From NCBI RefSeq assembly GCF_024129355.1, contig NZ_JAMXXP010000018.1, forward strand, positions 1-56,702: a DNA stretch of 56,702 bases, given 5' to 3'. The position numbers and the translations under genes are program-made. The stretch's first letter is position 1. Each line of letters starts with the position of its first letter. Shown here piece after piece: positions 26,355-35,601 of the stretch. Origin of the DNA: Acinetobacter lwoffii. Its GTDB lineage: Bacteria; Pseudomonadota; Gammaproteobacteria; Pseudomonadales; Moraxellaceae. The notes below the pieces were generated by a model that saw only the letters and a program-made list of their open reading frames with translations, was not told the DNA's origin and did no database searches.

Positions 26355-29231
26355 TTAGACTTGGGGTATATAAGTCTGATGCGTCTTGTCTCGCACTAAA
26401 TAAGCGGTTGCATCCTGCTCAGGAAGCGGTTTGGAAAATAAGTAACCCTGGGCAATATCACAGTCTAAATCACGTAGATATTCTAGCTGTTCTTCAGTCT
26501 CGATCCCTTCCGCGACCACGGTCATGCCCATGGCTTTACCCATGGCCACCATGGCGCTGACAATCGCTGCCTGTTTGTTTTCCCCAATCTTGCAAACAAA
26601 ACTGCGATCAATTTTCAAGGTATCAATAGGAAAATCAGCAAGATAGGAGAGAGAAGAATAACCTGTACCGAAATCATCTAGGGCAATATGAATATGTCGC
26701 TGTTTAATTTCATTCAGCAGGTTTTTGACCGCTTCCGAATTTTCAATTAAAGAAGATTCGGTAATTTCCAGCTCCAGGCTGGCGCCAGAAATATGGTTGT
26801 CTGCAATGGCTTGGTCCAGATCATCAAGTAATTGACCACGACGCAATTGCTGCGCCACGATATTGACTGATACACAAATATGATTAAAGCCCAGATCATT
26901 CCATTGGCGAATCTGTTTAGCGGCCTGCTGGATCACCAGACGGCCAATGTCTGAAATCAGGCTGGTCTGTTCCGCTAAGGGGATAAACAGCCCGGGTGCA
27001 ATAATGCCTTTTTCTGGATGGTTCCAGCGAATCAGCGCTTCAAAGCCATAAATGCTTTGATCGCTAAAATTGATTTTTGGCTGATAATACACCACCAGCT
27101 CATTATTCTGGATCGCTTTACGCAAATCCCGTTCCAGGAAAACCCCTTTATTCTGTAATGAATGATTTTCACTAGAATAAAAATGAATGGTGTTGCCACC
27201 GAGATTTTTGGCTTCGTTCAATGCCTGTTCGGCGCAGTTATTTAAATAATCCAGCTGACGGCCATGATCCGGATAGAATGCCACGCCCATGGACAGGGTA
27301 ATCACATGATCCTGACCGTAAATATTAAACGGTCTGCTAAAGGCCTGAGCAATGCGTTCACAATGGTGCTGAACTGAAGGGCGAATATGTGAAATTTCAT
27401 AGAGAATCGCAAAATCATCACCGTTTAGATGTGCAACAAATAGCGCTTCTGCATTGGTCATCCGCAGCCGCTGCGCCACCTGGCGTAGAAGTTCATCACC
27501 GCCGTTATTGGATAGATATTCATTCAATGGGCGGAAACGGTCGATATTAAGCCGAATCACAGCCATCTCTTTAATCGAGTCTTTTTGCGAAACCAGATAC
27601 TGATGTAGCTGATAGTTATAATAAAAGCGGTTCGGCAAGTCAGTCAGTGTGTCGTAATTTTCCAGATAGGACAGGCGCTGTTCCTGTAATTTACGTTCAG
27701 TCAGATCTGATACGATGCCAATATAATGGGTAATCCGGCCTTCATCATCAGTCACGGCATTAATATGCAGCCATAAGGTGGATTCTTTGCCAGACAGAAA
27801 TTTGGCATAAACCTCTCCATCATAAGAGCCAATCTTTTGAATCTGTTTGACAATATTGGCCTGAAAAGTACGTTGCTGGGATTTATTTTGCACCGCAATA
27901 TCAAATAAGGATTTACCGATAATTTCGTCACGCTCAAAACCGCTCAGGTATTCGTAGTGAGGATTGACATCGATATAATCTAATTCAGGATTCAGAATAA
28001 AAATGCCTTCCGCAGCCTGTTCTAGTACACTGGCCACCAGTTTTAAACGTTCTTGAGAAAGACGTTCCTGCTGAATATCACGACGGATACCGACCATGCG
28101 CAAGGGTTTTTTATTTTTAGGATCACGACTGATCACCCGGCCAATATCATGCACCCAACTCCAGCCACCTTCACTGAGCTTGATCCGGTAAGTGGCATCA
28201 TAGCGTTCAATCTGGCCACGCAGATGCTGTTTCATATTGCGCTTAAAATAGTCCAGATCTTCAGGGTGAATCAGATACTGTAATTGCAGATGGTGATCTT
28301 TGGAATCGCGCAGAATCTTTTCGTCTTTATGATTGGTTAAGGTGATGCTGCGCTCTTGAATATTCCAGTCCCATGGCCGAATACCGGCAATTTCATGTGC
28401 AAGTTCTAGGTTTTGCTGCTGATTCTTCAGGTCATGATTGATCTGTTCAATATCATAGGTACGTTCCCGTACTTTTTGCTCCAGCAATTGATTGCTGAGC
28501 TGTAATTGCAGTTCAACATCTTTGGATTTATTAACTTCAGTTTTGAGTTGCTGGCACAGTTCATCAGTCCAATGCACTTGCTGTTCGGCATTTTTCACCA
28601 GAATATCATTTTCCGCATACAGGCGTGAGGTACGGCTGTGAATTCGATAACTACTCGTCGCGCACAGCAAAATCACAATCATGGCGAAATTTAAGGCCAG
28701 ACCAAAAAAGGGATTGGAATGACCGACATGGTCAAGCTGCGACAGTAAAAAAGGGAATAATGACGGCAAAAAGACCAGACAAAAATAGCTCAGTTTCTGG
28801 GTCAGGTAGGTCAGGCCAAATGCTTGGCTTACAATCAGCAACAAGGCAGACAAGGTCAGTGCTTCAATATCTTCAAATGCAGGATTGGCCTGTGGCAAAT
28901 AATAGTAAATCGTAAAAATACCTGCCGCGATACTGATCCCAACAGCCAGACTCTGGATCTGTAACCAGCGGTGTGCACTTTTTTGATTATAGTGTTCAGG
29001 TTTAAAATACAGCGTACTCACCAGCCAGCACATGCTGACCAGGAGTTCTGTCAGAATAAACCAGGTATTAAAATACGTATTAGACGGGCTATATTGAATG
29101 TGATAAATACAAAAAATATAAAGGCAAATTACCATTATACTGAGCAAAAAATAGCGACTATGGCGAAGCGTGTTCGCAATCTGAGCATCATGTAAATGTT
29201 GCTGAATATAGTCGTCCTGATTATCAACCAT
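26355..29231 (-). CDS. PAS-GGDEF-EAL protein, probable c-di-GMP phosphodiesterase
   Basis: A 958-residue inner-membrane signalling protein. It has an N-terminal domain of about six to seven membrane helices (residues 20-205), a coiled coil (about 215-280), two PAS regions (about 285-390 and 395-515), a GGDEF domain (about 520-690) and an EAL domain (about 700-945). The cyclase motif reads NGDDF (603-607) in place of GGDEF, so synthesis is doubtful and the domain may bind GTP as a regulator. The EAL motif (731-733), ITES, DDFGTG, KID and EGIET motifs are intact, so hydrolysis of c-di-GMP is likely. The ATG at 29231 is preferred; a TTG lies nine bases earlier. It probably affects motility and biofilm, but no partner gene is adjacent. 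Confidence 0.9.
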   Translation of the reverse strand: MVDNQDDYIQQHLHDAQIANTLRHSRYFLLSIMVICLYIFCIYHIQYSPSNTYFNTWFILTELLVSMCWLVSTLYFKPEHYNQKSAHRWLQIQSLAVGISIAAGIFTIYYYLPQANPAFEDIEALTLSALLLIVSQAFGLTYLTQKLSYFCLVFLPSLFPFLLSQLDHVGHSNPFFGLALNFAMIVILLCATSSYRIHSRTSRLYAENDILVKNAEQQVHWTDELCQQLKTEVNKSKDVELQLQLSNQLLEQKVRERTYDIEQINHDLKNQQQNLELAHEIAGIRPWDWNIQERSITLTNHKDEKILRDSKDHHLQLQYLIHPEDLDYFKRNMKQHLRGQIERYDATYRIKLSEGGWSWVHDIGRVISRDPKNKKPLRMVGIRRDIQQERLSQERLKLVASVLEQAAEGIFILNPELDYIDVNPHYEYLSGFERDEIIGKSLFDIAVQNKSQQRTFQANIVKQIQKIGSYDGEVYAKFLSGKESTLWLHINAVTDDEGRITHYIGIVSDLTERKLQEQRLSYLENYDTLTDLPNRFYYNYQLHQYLVSQKDSIKEMAVIRLNIDRFRPLNEYLSNNGGDELLRQVAQRLRMTNAEALFVAHLNGDDFAILYEISHIRPSVQHHCERIAQAFSRPFNIYGQDHVITLSMGVAFYPDHGRQLDYLNNCAEQALNEAKNLGGNTIHFYSSENHSLQNKGVFLERDLRKAIQNNELVVYYQPKINFSDQSIYGFEALIRWNHPEKGIIAPGLFIPLAEQTSLISDIGRLVIQQAAKQIRQWNDLGFNHICVSVNIVAQQLRRGQLLDDLDQAIADNHISGASLELEITESSLIENSEAVKNLLNEIKQRHIHIALDDFGTGYSSLSYLADFPIDTLKIDRSFVCKIGENKQAAIVSAMVAMGKAMGMTVVAEGIETEEQLEYLRDLDCDIAQGYLFSKPLPEQDATAYLVRDKTHQTYIPQV

Positions 29232-29407
29232 GTGATTCAATGCCTGTATTCATCCTAAACGGTTTTGTCCTTGTGCATTGTTGTTATAAAAACCCCAGGA
29301 AATGTGTGAAATTAATTAATAAGTATTTGTTATTCTTTAGTCGAGATTAGATGTCTTAAAAATAAAAATCAACAAAATTAAAGGCAAATTTTTACTCATC
29401 CGATGAA

Positions 29408-30118
29408 CTAAAGCACATAATTTAAAATTGACAGGGCAACAACAGGAGCAGTTTCGGTACGCAGGACGCGCTCGCCGATACACCAGTTAAGAAAACCTTT
29501 TTGATTTGCGGTACTAATTTCCGCCTCACTCAGGCCACCCTCAGGGCCGATCAATAGGACAAGATCCAAGGTCGCCTCTGCCAGTACATCTGTTTCATCT
29601 TTATTGGGTGCCAAAACCAGTTTGGTGTTGGGTAGTTCAGTATCCAGCCATTTTTCAAGTGATATGGGCGCTAAAATTTTAGGCACAATATTCAGACCAC
29701 ATTGTTCACAAGCCGCAATAGCAATGCCTTGCCAGTGATCTAGTTTTTTCTGGTCGCGATCATACTTTAAACGCATTTCACAACGATCCGAAGTCAGCAG
29801 CTGAATCTCGGATACGCCCAGTTCGACTGCTTTCTGAATCGCATAATCCATGCGGTCGCCTTTACTCATTACTTGACCGAGTAAAGCCTGAAACTTGGGT
29901 GTGCGATTGGCAGGACTAAATGTATTGACCGAGACGGTGGCTGATTTTTTAGCAACTTCGGTTAAAGTCACGTCATATTCGCCACCCTGTCCATTGAACA
30001 GGGTCGCGCTTTCACCGACTTGCGCGCGTAAAACTTTTACCCAATGATGAAATACAGTTTCCGTAAGCTCAAGGCTGACATCAACAGTTAAATCAGCATC
30101 TATATAAAAACGTGGCAT
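29408..30118 (-). CDS. rsmE: 16S rRNA m3U1498 methyltransferase RsmE
   Basis: RsmE methylates N3 of U1498 of 16S rRNA in the 30S subunit, using S-adenosylmethionine. The 236-residue protein has the N-terminal PUA-like domain (about residues 1-70, opening MPRFYID) and the C-terminal SPOUT trefoil knot (about 75-235) with LLIGPEGGLSEAEI and the IGERVLRTETAPVVAL knot segment. Length is normal for the family. It lies 38 bases downstream of metF on the same strand and may be read from the same transcript. Its product S-adenosylhomocysteine is cleared by AhcY, encoded upstream. Confidence 0.95.
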   Translation of the reverse strand: MPRFYIDADLTVDVSLELTETVFHHWVKVLRAQVGESATLFNGQGGEYDVTLTEVAKKSATVSVNTFSPANRTPKFQALLGQVMSKGDRMDYAIQKAVELGVSEIQLLTSDRCEMRLKYDRDQKKLDHWQGIAIAACEQCGLNIVPKILAPISLEKWLDTELPNTKLVLAPNKDETDVLAEATLDLVLLIGPEGGLSEAEISTANQKGFLNWCIGERVLRTETAPVVALSILNYVL

Positions 30119-30155
30119 TGATCGTTCTACTCAAAAAATCGGTGAAATAAAAGGC

Positions 30156-30992
30156 TTAAGCTAAACCAAGATCGGTGACCAGCTGACGGGTCGGGTCAGT
30201 AGTGTTCATGGTGTAGAAATGCAAGCTTGGCGCACCACCTGCAAGCAGACGCTCACAGAATTTAACCACAACTTCATGGCCAAAGGCTTTAATGCTAGCA
30301 GTATCGTCACCATAGGTTGCCAGTTGCTTGCGAATCCAGCGTGGAATCTCAGCGCCGGTACCATCAGCAAAGCGAATCAGGTTGCTGGCATTGGTAATTG
30401 GCATGATGCCTGGCGCAACTGGAATATCGATTCCTGCTTTCTGGATGCGATCTACAAAGTAGAAATAAGCATCTGGATTGAAGAAGAACTGGGTTAAAGC
30501 GGCATTGGCACCGGCCTGAACTTTTTCAACAAAGTGCTGAATGTCTTTGTCAAAGCTTTCTGCCTGTGGATGCATTTCCGGATAAGCTGCGACTTCAATT
30601 TTAAAATGATCGCCTGAATGTTCGCGGATAAAGCGAACCAGATCAGCTGCATAAGGTAATTCACCCAAACCCACTTGGCCTGAAGGCAAGTCACCACGCA
30701 GGGCAACAATACGGTTAATGCCTTGAGATTTGTACAGGTCTAGAAGTTCAGCAATACGTGCTTTGTCATCGCCAATACAAGACAAGTGAGGGGCAACAGG
30801 TGCGCCTTTGCCATTAAAGTCATTGATAGTAGACAGGGTGCGTTCACGAGTGGAACCACCAGCACCATAGGTCACAGAGAAGAACTCTGGATTTAAGAGT
30901 TGTAGCTCTTGATGCACAACTTTGAGTTTTTCCGCACCTACATCAGTTTTGGTCGGGAAGAATTCAAATGAAATTGGAATCTGTTTAGACAT
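30156..30992 (-). CDS. metF: 5,10-methylenetetrahydrofolate reductase
   Basis: MetF reduces 5,10-methylene-THF to 5-methyl-THF, the methyl donor for methionine synthesis, using FAD and NADH. The 278-residue TIM-barrel protein opens MSKQIPISFEFFPTKT, as in other MetF proteins, with the FEFFPPK-type motif and the conserved Glu. The ATG at 30992 is chosen because AAAGGA lies seven bases upstream; a TTG six bases earlier is also in frame. It follows ahcY in the same direction, separated by a double-hairpin repeat, so both methyl-cycle genes are likely governed by the riboswitch ahead of ahcY. Confidence 0.95.
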   Translation of the reverse strand: MSKQIPISFEFFPTKTDVGAEKLKVVHQELQLLNPEFFSVTYGAGGSTRERTLSTINDFNGKGAPVAPHLSCIGDDKARIAELLDLYKSQGINRIVALRGDLPSGQVGLGELPYAADLVRFIREHSGDHFKIEVAAYPEMHPQAESFDKDIQHFVEKVQAGANAALTQFFFNPDAYFYFVDRIQKAGIDIPVAPGIMPITNASNLIRFADGTGAEIPRWIRKQLATYGDDTASIKAFGHEVVVKFCERLLAGGAPSLHFYTMNTTDPTRQLVTDLGLA

Positions 30993-31031
30993 GTTCAAAT
31001 CCTTTTTATAAATACTTGTAATTTTGGATTG

Positions 31032-31161
31032 CCCTCATCCTAACCTTCTCCCAAAGGGAGAAGGGACTTCCATTACGATAGTTAAAGTCTTTAAAACTTA
31101 CCCTCTAACTATTTTCACAATAGAAGTTTCCCTCTCCTTTTAGGAGAGGGCTAGGGAGAGG
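31032..31161. repeat. REP/BIME-like pair of inverted hairpin units
   Basis: Two imperfect 39-base units face each other (31032-31070 and 31123-31161, the second in reverse). Each holds a short hairpin: CCTTCTCCC-AAA-GGGAGAAGG in the first, CCCTCTCC-TTTTA-GGAGAGGG in the second. Each is preceded by a CCCTC-CCTA-type box and followed by an ACTTC end. The layout resembles an intergenic bacterial mosaic element. It lies within the ahcY-metF gap and could protect or attenuate the transcript. Confidence 0.75.
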
Positions 31162-31173
31162 TAAAAACAAAAA

Positions 31174-32556
31174 TTAGTATTTATAAGCATCAGACTTGAA
31201 TGGACCTTCAACTTGAACGCCTAAGTAATCCGCTTGTTCTTGAGTCAATTGAGTCAAGACACCACCGAAACCAGCAACCATCGCAGCAGCAACTTCTTCA
31301 TCTAATTTCTTAGGAAGAAGTTCTACACGAATTTGTGCAGCTTTTTCAGATTCTGGAAGATCAGCAAATTTCTCAGCGAATAAATGCATTTGACCCAATA
31401 CCTGGTTGGCAAATGAACCATCCATAATACGTGATGGGTGACCAGTCGCATTACCAAGGTTCACCAAACGGCCTTCAGAAAGAAGGATCAGGTAATCATT
31501 TTCATTTTCTGAACGATACACCTGGTGTACTTGAGGTTTAACTTCAACCCACTTGTAGCCACGTAGGTAAGCTGTATCAATTTCAGTATCAAAGTGACCG
31601 ATGTTACAAACAACTGCGCCAGCTTTTAATGAATCAAGCATTGCAGCGTCACATACGTGGTAGTTACCTGTTGTAGTTACGATAAGGTCAGTGTTTTGAA
31701 GAAGGTCAACATTGATGTCTTCTTTCTTGCCAGTTTGCACGCCATTTTTGTATGGAGATACAACTTCGTAACCGTCCATGCATGCTTGCATTGCGCAGAT
31801 TGGATCAACTTCAGTTACGCGTACAATCATGCCTTCTTGACGAAGGGATTGCGCAGAACCTTTACCTACGTCACCATAACCGATCACAAGTGCACGACGG
31901 CCAGATAAAAGCATATCTGTACCACGTTTGATTGCATCGTTCAGTGAGTGACGGCAACCGTATTTGTTGTCGTTTTTAGACTTGGTTACTGAATCGTTTA
32001 CGTTGATTGCAGGAACTTTTAAAGTGCCATCACGAAGCATTTCATACAGACGTTGAACACCTGTCGTTGTTTCTTCAGTTACACCGTGAATTTTTTCAAT
32101 CACTTCTGGGTATTTTTCATGAACAAGTAGTGTTAAATCACCGCCATCGTCAAGAATCATGTTGGCATCCCAAGGCGTGCCATTTACATTGATTTGTTGT
32201 TCAAGACACCACATGTATTCTTCTTCAGTTTCGCCTTTCCAAGCAAATACAGGAATGCCCGCAGCAGCGATTGCAGCAGCAGCATGGTCTTGAGTCGAGA
32301 AGATGTTACATGAAGTCCAGCGAACTTCTGCGCCTAATTCAACCAGTGTTTCAATTAAAACAGCTGTTTGGATGGTCATGTGGATACAGCCGAGAATTTT
32401 CGCGCCTGCAAGTGGTTTTACTGCCGAGTAGCGTTTACGCAGACCCATTAGGGCTGGCATTTCAGCTTCAGCAAGTTTAATTTCTTTACGGCCGTAATCA
32501 GCAAGTAAAATATCAGCAACTTTGTAATCTGTAAATGAAGCAGTAACCGCGTTCAT
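31174..32556 (-). CDS. ahcY: S-adenosylhomocysteine hydrolase
   Basis: AhcY reversibly splits S-adenosylhomocysteine into adenosine and homocysteine, removing the inhibitor left by methyltransferases. The 460-residue protein has the substrate-binding domain with [22 protein letters not shown], the NAD-binding motif [10 protein letters not shown] near residue 224, and the C-terminal end FKSDAYKY that closes the NAD site of the neighbouring subunit. Length is typical of proteobacterial forms. The upstream leader is an SAH riboswitch, giving feedforward induction by the enzyme's own substrate. metF lies downstream on the same strand. AGGAGATC forms the ribosome-binding site. Confidence 0.98.
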   Translation of the reverse strand: MNAVTASFTDYKVADILLADYGRKEIKLAEAEMPALMGLRKRYSAVKPLAGAKILGCIHMTIQTAVLIETLVELGAEVRWTSCNIFSTQDHAAAAIAAAGIPVFAWKGETEEEYMWCLEQQINVNGTPWDANMILDDGGDLTLLVHEKYPEVIEKIHGVTEETTTGVQRLYEMLRDGTLKVPAINVNDSVTKSKNDNKYGCRHSLNDAIKRGTDMLLSGRRALVIGYGDVGKGSAQSLRQEGMIVRVTEVDPICAMQACMDGYEVVSPYKNGVQTGKKEDINVDLLQNTDLIVTTTGNYHVCDAAMLDSLKAGAVVCNIGHFDTEIDTAYLRGYKWVEVKPQVHQVYRSENENDYLILLSEGRLVNLGNATGHPSRIMDGSFANQVLGQMHLFAEKFADLPESEKAAQIRVELLPKKLDEEVAAAMVAGFGGVLTQLTQEQADYLGVQVEGPFKSDAYKY

Positions 32557-32597
32557 CAGGATCTCCTAGGAAAAAATAGATTGGATCGTTCTGTTCG

Positions 32598-32695
32598 CGG
32601 ATGCCGTTGTTGATCAGAACGAATGTCTGACCGATGGTCGAGCCTAGCGATTTTACATTTAGTGCCTGTAAAACGTCGCAGCATCCCTCGACTAG
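32598..32695 (-). ncRNA. S-adenosylhomocysteine (SAH) riboswitch
   Basis: The leader of ahcY matches the SAH riboswitch pattern. P1 forms between GTCGAG (32687-32692) and CTCGAC (32637-32642). GGATGC (32681-32686) can pair perfectly with GCATCC (32599-32604) as the pseudoknot. The conserved CGAGG, TGCGAC, AGGCTCG and CAACGGC blocks occur in order. It starts at the predicted transcription start and ends about 40 bases before the ahcY ATG. By family knowledge, SAH binding turns expression on. Confidence 0.9.
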
Positions 32696-32701
32696 CGCCG
32701 T

Positions 32702-32730
32702 ATTGTACTTGGAATCTAAACATGAGCCAA
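32702..32730 (-). promoter_or_regulatory. Promoter of the ahcY riboswitch transcript
   Basis: On the minus strand TTGGCT (32725-32730) and TACAAT (32702-32707) are spaced by 17 bases. The predicted start near 32695 coincides with the first bases of the SAH riboswitch, which supports both calls. Confidence 0.65.
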
Positions 32731-32879
32731 GTTGAAAAAGATAATATTATTTATTTTCTGTATTTTGAGCTTTTAATTGATCAAAAGCCTATCAATATAA
32801 ATACGGTAAATTAAATGTTTTCTTTTAAGATTCTTTTGATTCTTCTGCATCATGTAGGAGGGAGTATGAGCGTTAAATA

Positions 32880-32905
32880 AAAAGCCCATCATTTGACGGG
32901 CTTTT
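32880..32905 (-). terminator. Terminator of the Sel1-repeat gene
   Basis: The stem AAAAGCCC/GGGCTTTT is followed by a T-rich tail on the minus strand, five bases past the stop of the gene ending at 32910. Confidence 0.8.
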
Positions 32906-32909
32906 CGTT

Positions 32910-33434
32910 TTATTTAGCTTCTTGCTCAGCAGCATCCGCTTTTTGGGTCCAGAACTCAGCTAGTTCTTCATCGCCATCTACACCTAAACCATTTGCATAA
33001 ATAAAAGCAAGATCGCGCATGGCCTGAACTTCACCCCATTCCGCAGCCTGTTTGACTAAAGAAATTGATTTCTCTACATCTTTTTCAATCACATCACCGC
33101 GACGGTAGAAACCGGCCAGCTCTAAAGTCGCAGCAGGGTGCTTCTCGATATTGGCCTTGCTTAACCAGTAATAGGCTAACTCAAAGTGAGCTTTAGATTC
33201 TTCCGGATCTTCTTCTGCTAATTCTTTGGCATACACGGTGTAACCTTCACCTAGCCAATACATTGCATCCACCAGACCGCCATTTGCTGCTTTTAAAGCC
33301 CATTCTTCAGCAAGAATGATGTCATCATCATGCTCGCTTTGCATATACAGTTCAGCCAGTTCAAATTGCGCTTCAGCATTGCCTGCTAAGGCAAGATTGG
33401 TCAGGACAGCAGAGGGAGAAACACGCTGGGTCAT
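32910..33434 (-). CDS. Sel1-repeat (tetratricopeptide-like) protein
   Basis: A 174-residue acidic protein built of about four Sel1-like helical repeats (TPR-like), visible as recurrent A-x-x-G-x-x-x-A-x-x-x-L-A patterns: AGNAEAQFELAELYM, GGLVDAMYWLGEGY, HPAATLELAGFYRRGD and GEVQAMRDLAFIYANGLGV. Such repeats mediate protein-protein contacts. There is no signal peptide and no enzymatic motif, so it is probably a cytosolic adaptor of unknown partner. It is monocistronic, with its own terminator. Confidence 0.8.
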   Translation of the reverse strand: MTQRVSPSAVLTNLALAGNAEAQFELAELYMQSEHDDDIILAEEWALKAANGGLVDAMYWLGEGYTVYAKELAEEDPEESKAHFELAYYWLSKANIEKHPAATLELAGFYRRGDVIEKDVEKSISLVKQAAEWGEVQAMRDLAFIYANGLGVDGDEELAEFWTQKADAAEQEAK

Positions 33435-33480
33435 ATCAACATCTCAAAAATATTGTGCGTAGACTAAAAGGTTTAAAGCA

Positions 33481-33509
33481 AAAAAGCCAATCCGAAGGTC
33501 AGCTTTTTA
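33481..33509 (-). terminator. Terminator of the iron-linked PepSY operon
   Basis: Read on the minus strand, AAAAAGCTGACC and GATTGGCTTTTTT pair with two wobbles and one mismatch around a TTCG loop, 22 bases past the last gene of the operon. Confidence 0.65.
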
Positions 33510-33531
33510 AAGAGATTGGTCAATCAAATGA

Positions 33532-33870
33532 TTAGATCAAGCAAATAATCCCTGAGATTGAAGCGATGAACACACAGAACATTACGATCACTTTAATTTT
33601 ACTTGCCAGATAGCTCAGGCTTAAACCGACCACCAGTGCTGCAAAAGTTAGACTACCCAGCCAGTAACTGATCATATTGCTGGCAAATCCTGTTAACAGA
33701 CACAGAATCAGGGCAATTATGAGCAATACCCAACCCAGAATAGTCGCAAGTTGTGTTTTTTTAGGGTTGAGTTCTGTGTCAAAAATCTGTTTTTGATGTT
33801 TGGACATCGACATTGCAAGTGCAAAGAAACCCAGTGAAGTTAAAGCCCAAATCAATAAGAAGAACATCAT
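33532..33870 (-). CDS. DUF3325 family small membrane protein
   Basis: A 112-residue protein with four predicted membrane helices. The pattern (ALAMSMSKHQKQIF, then LGWVLLIIALILCLLTGF and SYWLGSLTFAALVVGLSLSYL) fits DUF3325, a family almost always found beside PepSY-TM proteins and TonB-dependent siderophore receptors. Its ATG overlaps the TGA of the PepSY gene, so translation is coupled. The function is unknown; a role in iron uptake is inferred from the operon and its Fur box. Confidence 0.8.
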   Translation of the reverse strand: MMFFLLIWALTSLGFFALAMSMSKHQKQIFDTELNPKKTQLATILGWVLLIIALILCLLTGFASNMISYWLGSLTFAALVVGLSLSYLASKIKVIVMFCVFIASISGIICLI

Positions 33871-35600
33871 GCCTGATTCTCCTTGAGAGCAGCCTTGGCT
33901 TTTTTAGAGGGTAAGCCTTTATGGTTTTTCACTTTTTTAAATGAAAACCAGAACAAGATCGCAAGCACCCACATCGCCAGATCAAAAGAAGTAATGACCC
34001 ATTGACCATGCATAATGGTGTTCCAGATCGCTTGACCACCCGTCATAAAGTTCACAATTGGCAGCAAGGCAAATGCAGCAGTGGCGAGCAGTAATAGTTC
34101 CAGCCAGGCCTGATGATGAGTGCGAATCATGGCATACAGTAAAGTCAGCAACCAGACAATAAAGAAGCTACGAATTTCCCAGTTCAGACGCATGTCCATG
34201 TCTGCCGGAATAAAACGGTTGGCATAAAAATAGGCAGCACAGGCAATCGGTAAACCAATAATGGCAGCGATATTGGTGACTTCAACCACGCGATAGCCAA
34301 AGGATTTATAGCCTTGTTTCTGTTGCTGCGGTGCACGTTTAACACACCATAGAATCAAGCCGGTCGCAATCATCAAGGTGCCGACCACCCCTGACATGAA
34401 TAATAACCAGCGTAAAGCCAGATCCATGCCACGTGCTTCATGCAATGTGGTGAATACATTATAAATACCATTTGCGATTGAAGGCATTTTCAGTGTGGTT
34501 TGATCTGGCTTTAATTCACCTGTTACGCCATTAAAAGCAAGGCTCGGATAAACATTGCGATAAGCTACGCTGACTCCGTTTAAGGCACGAAGCTCAATTT
34601 CTGCTTTTACGGTATTTGGCTGGATAATAGTTATCATACCCACCGGATTATTTTTCCATTCTTTTTCGGCTGTTGCCAAGATCGGAGCTAGATCGGTTAA
34701 CGGTGCAGGAGGTGCAGCTTGCATTTCATCACGAGAGCGGCGACCTTCACTGCGTGCAGACATTTCACCGCGCTCGCCACGATTTTCTCTCTCAGCTTGC
34801 GGTCGACGTTCTTTGCTCTCACTATGGCTTTCACGGGATTCAGCCTGAATACTGTTGTCTTGAACCAAACTCTTACGTTGATCCTGAAGGAAAGCACCAC
34901 GATTTTCATAAATCTGGTTTACGCCCCAGGGCATGAGGGTAAAAAGCAATAATAATAAGCCACTGAAGGTAATCATGATGTGAAAGGGCAGGGCAAATAC
35001 CGCAGTAGCATTGTGTGCATCCAACCATGAACGCTGACCTTTGCCGGGACGGAAAGTAAAAAAATCCTTGAAAATTTTCTTATGGGTAATGACACCGCTG
35101 ATGATTGCGACCAACATGAGCAGGGTCGCAACGCCGACCATCCAGCGCGCCCAGATTCTTGGCAAACCGTACAATTCAAAGTGGAAACGGTATAAGAATG
35201 AACCGCCACGTGTTTCACGCGCTTGCAAAACTTCACCCGTGGCGCTGTCAATCGTCACACGGGTACCGCCACGACGGGCACGCGGATATTCGCTGACACT
35301 ACGAATAGTCAGGGTGGTGGTATTTTGGCGTGAGTTAGGAAGCTGGATCGCCCAGCTGCCGGCATCCGGATGGTGCTGTTGCAGATAAGCCAGTGCCACG
35401 CGGGTTTGTTCGATTTGAGTCTTTGGTGGAACTGACTGATGAAATTCCGGTTTCATCCAGACGGTAATTTCATTCTGGAAAAAACTTAAGGTTCCCGTTA
35501 AAAATATCGCATATAAAAGCCAGCCTAAAATCAGAGTGGCCCAAGTATGCAACCATGCCATCGACTGGCGCGGACCTTCGGGTTTTGCATCTATTCTCAT
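33867..35600 (-). CDS. PepSY-associated TM protein, iron-siderophore linked
   Basis: A 577-residue inner-membrane protein of the PepSY_TM family, proposed to reduce or process ferric siderophores in the periplasm (FoxB/PiuB-like). Membrane helices lie near residues 15-38, 148-170, 200-225, 390-415 and in the C-terminal 100 residues. Conserved His and Arg residues flank them (WLHTWATLILGW, RFHFELYGLPRIWARW, HNATAVFALPFHI, LHEARGMDLALRW). An unusual loop at about 240-295 is very rich in Arg, Glu and Ser. It sits between DUF3649 and DUF3325 genes with one-base spacing and a four-base overlap, downstream of a Fur box. No siderophore receptor is in the window. Confidence 0.85.
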   Translation of the reverse strand: MRIDAKPEGPRQSMAWLHTWATLILGWLLYAIFLTGTLSFFQNEITVWMKPEFHQSVPPKTQIEQTRVALAYLQQHHPDAGSWAIQLPNSRQNTTTLTIRSVSEYPRARRGGTRVTIDSATGEVLQARETRGGSFLYRFHFELYGLPRIWARWMVGVATLLMLVAIISGVITHKKIFKDFFTFRPGKGQRSWLDAHNATAVFALPFHIMITFSGLLLLLFTLMPWGVNQIYENRGAFLQDQRKSLVQDNSIQAESRESHSESKERRPQAERENRGERGEMSARSEGRRSRDEMQAAPPAPLTDLAPILATAEKEWKNNPVGMITIIQPNTVKAEIELRALNGVSVAYRNVYPSLAFNGVTGELKPDQTTLKMPSIANGIYNVFTTLHEARGMDLALRWLLFMSGVVGTLMIATGLILWCVKRAPQQQKQGYKSFGYRVVEVTNIAAIIGLPIACAAYFYANRFIPADMDMRLNWEIRSFFIVWLLTLLYAMIRTHHQAWLELLLLATAAFALLPIVNFMTGGQAIWNTIMHGQWVITSFDLAMWVLAILFWFSFKKVKNHKGLPSKKAKAALKENQA

Positions 35601-35601
35601 T

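Noticed and set aside
26603..29195. Frameshift or gene fusion in the GGDEF-EAL protein
   Set aside because: The frame is open from end to end with ordered domains. The degenerate cyclase motif is a substitution, not a break.
34673..35388. Several plus-strand open frames inside the PepSY gene
   Set aside because: They mirror the Arg/Glu-rich coding stretch on the other strand. Their protein sequences resemble nothing and lack ribosome-binding sites.
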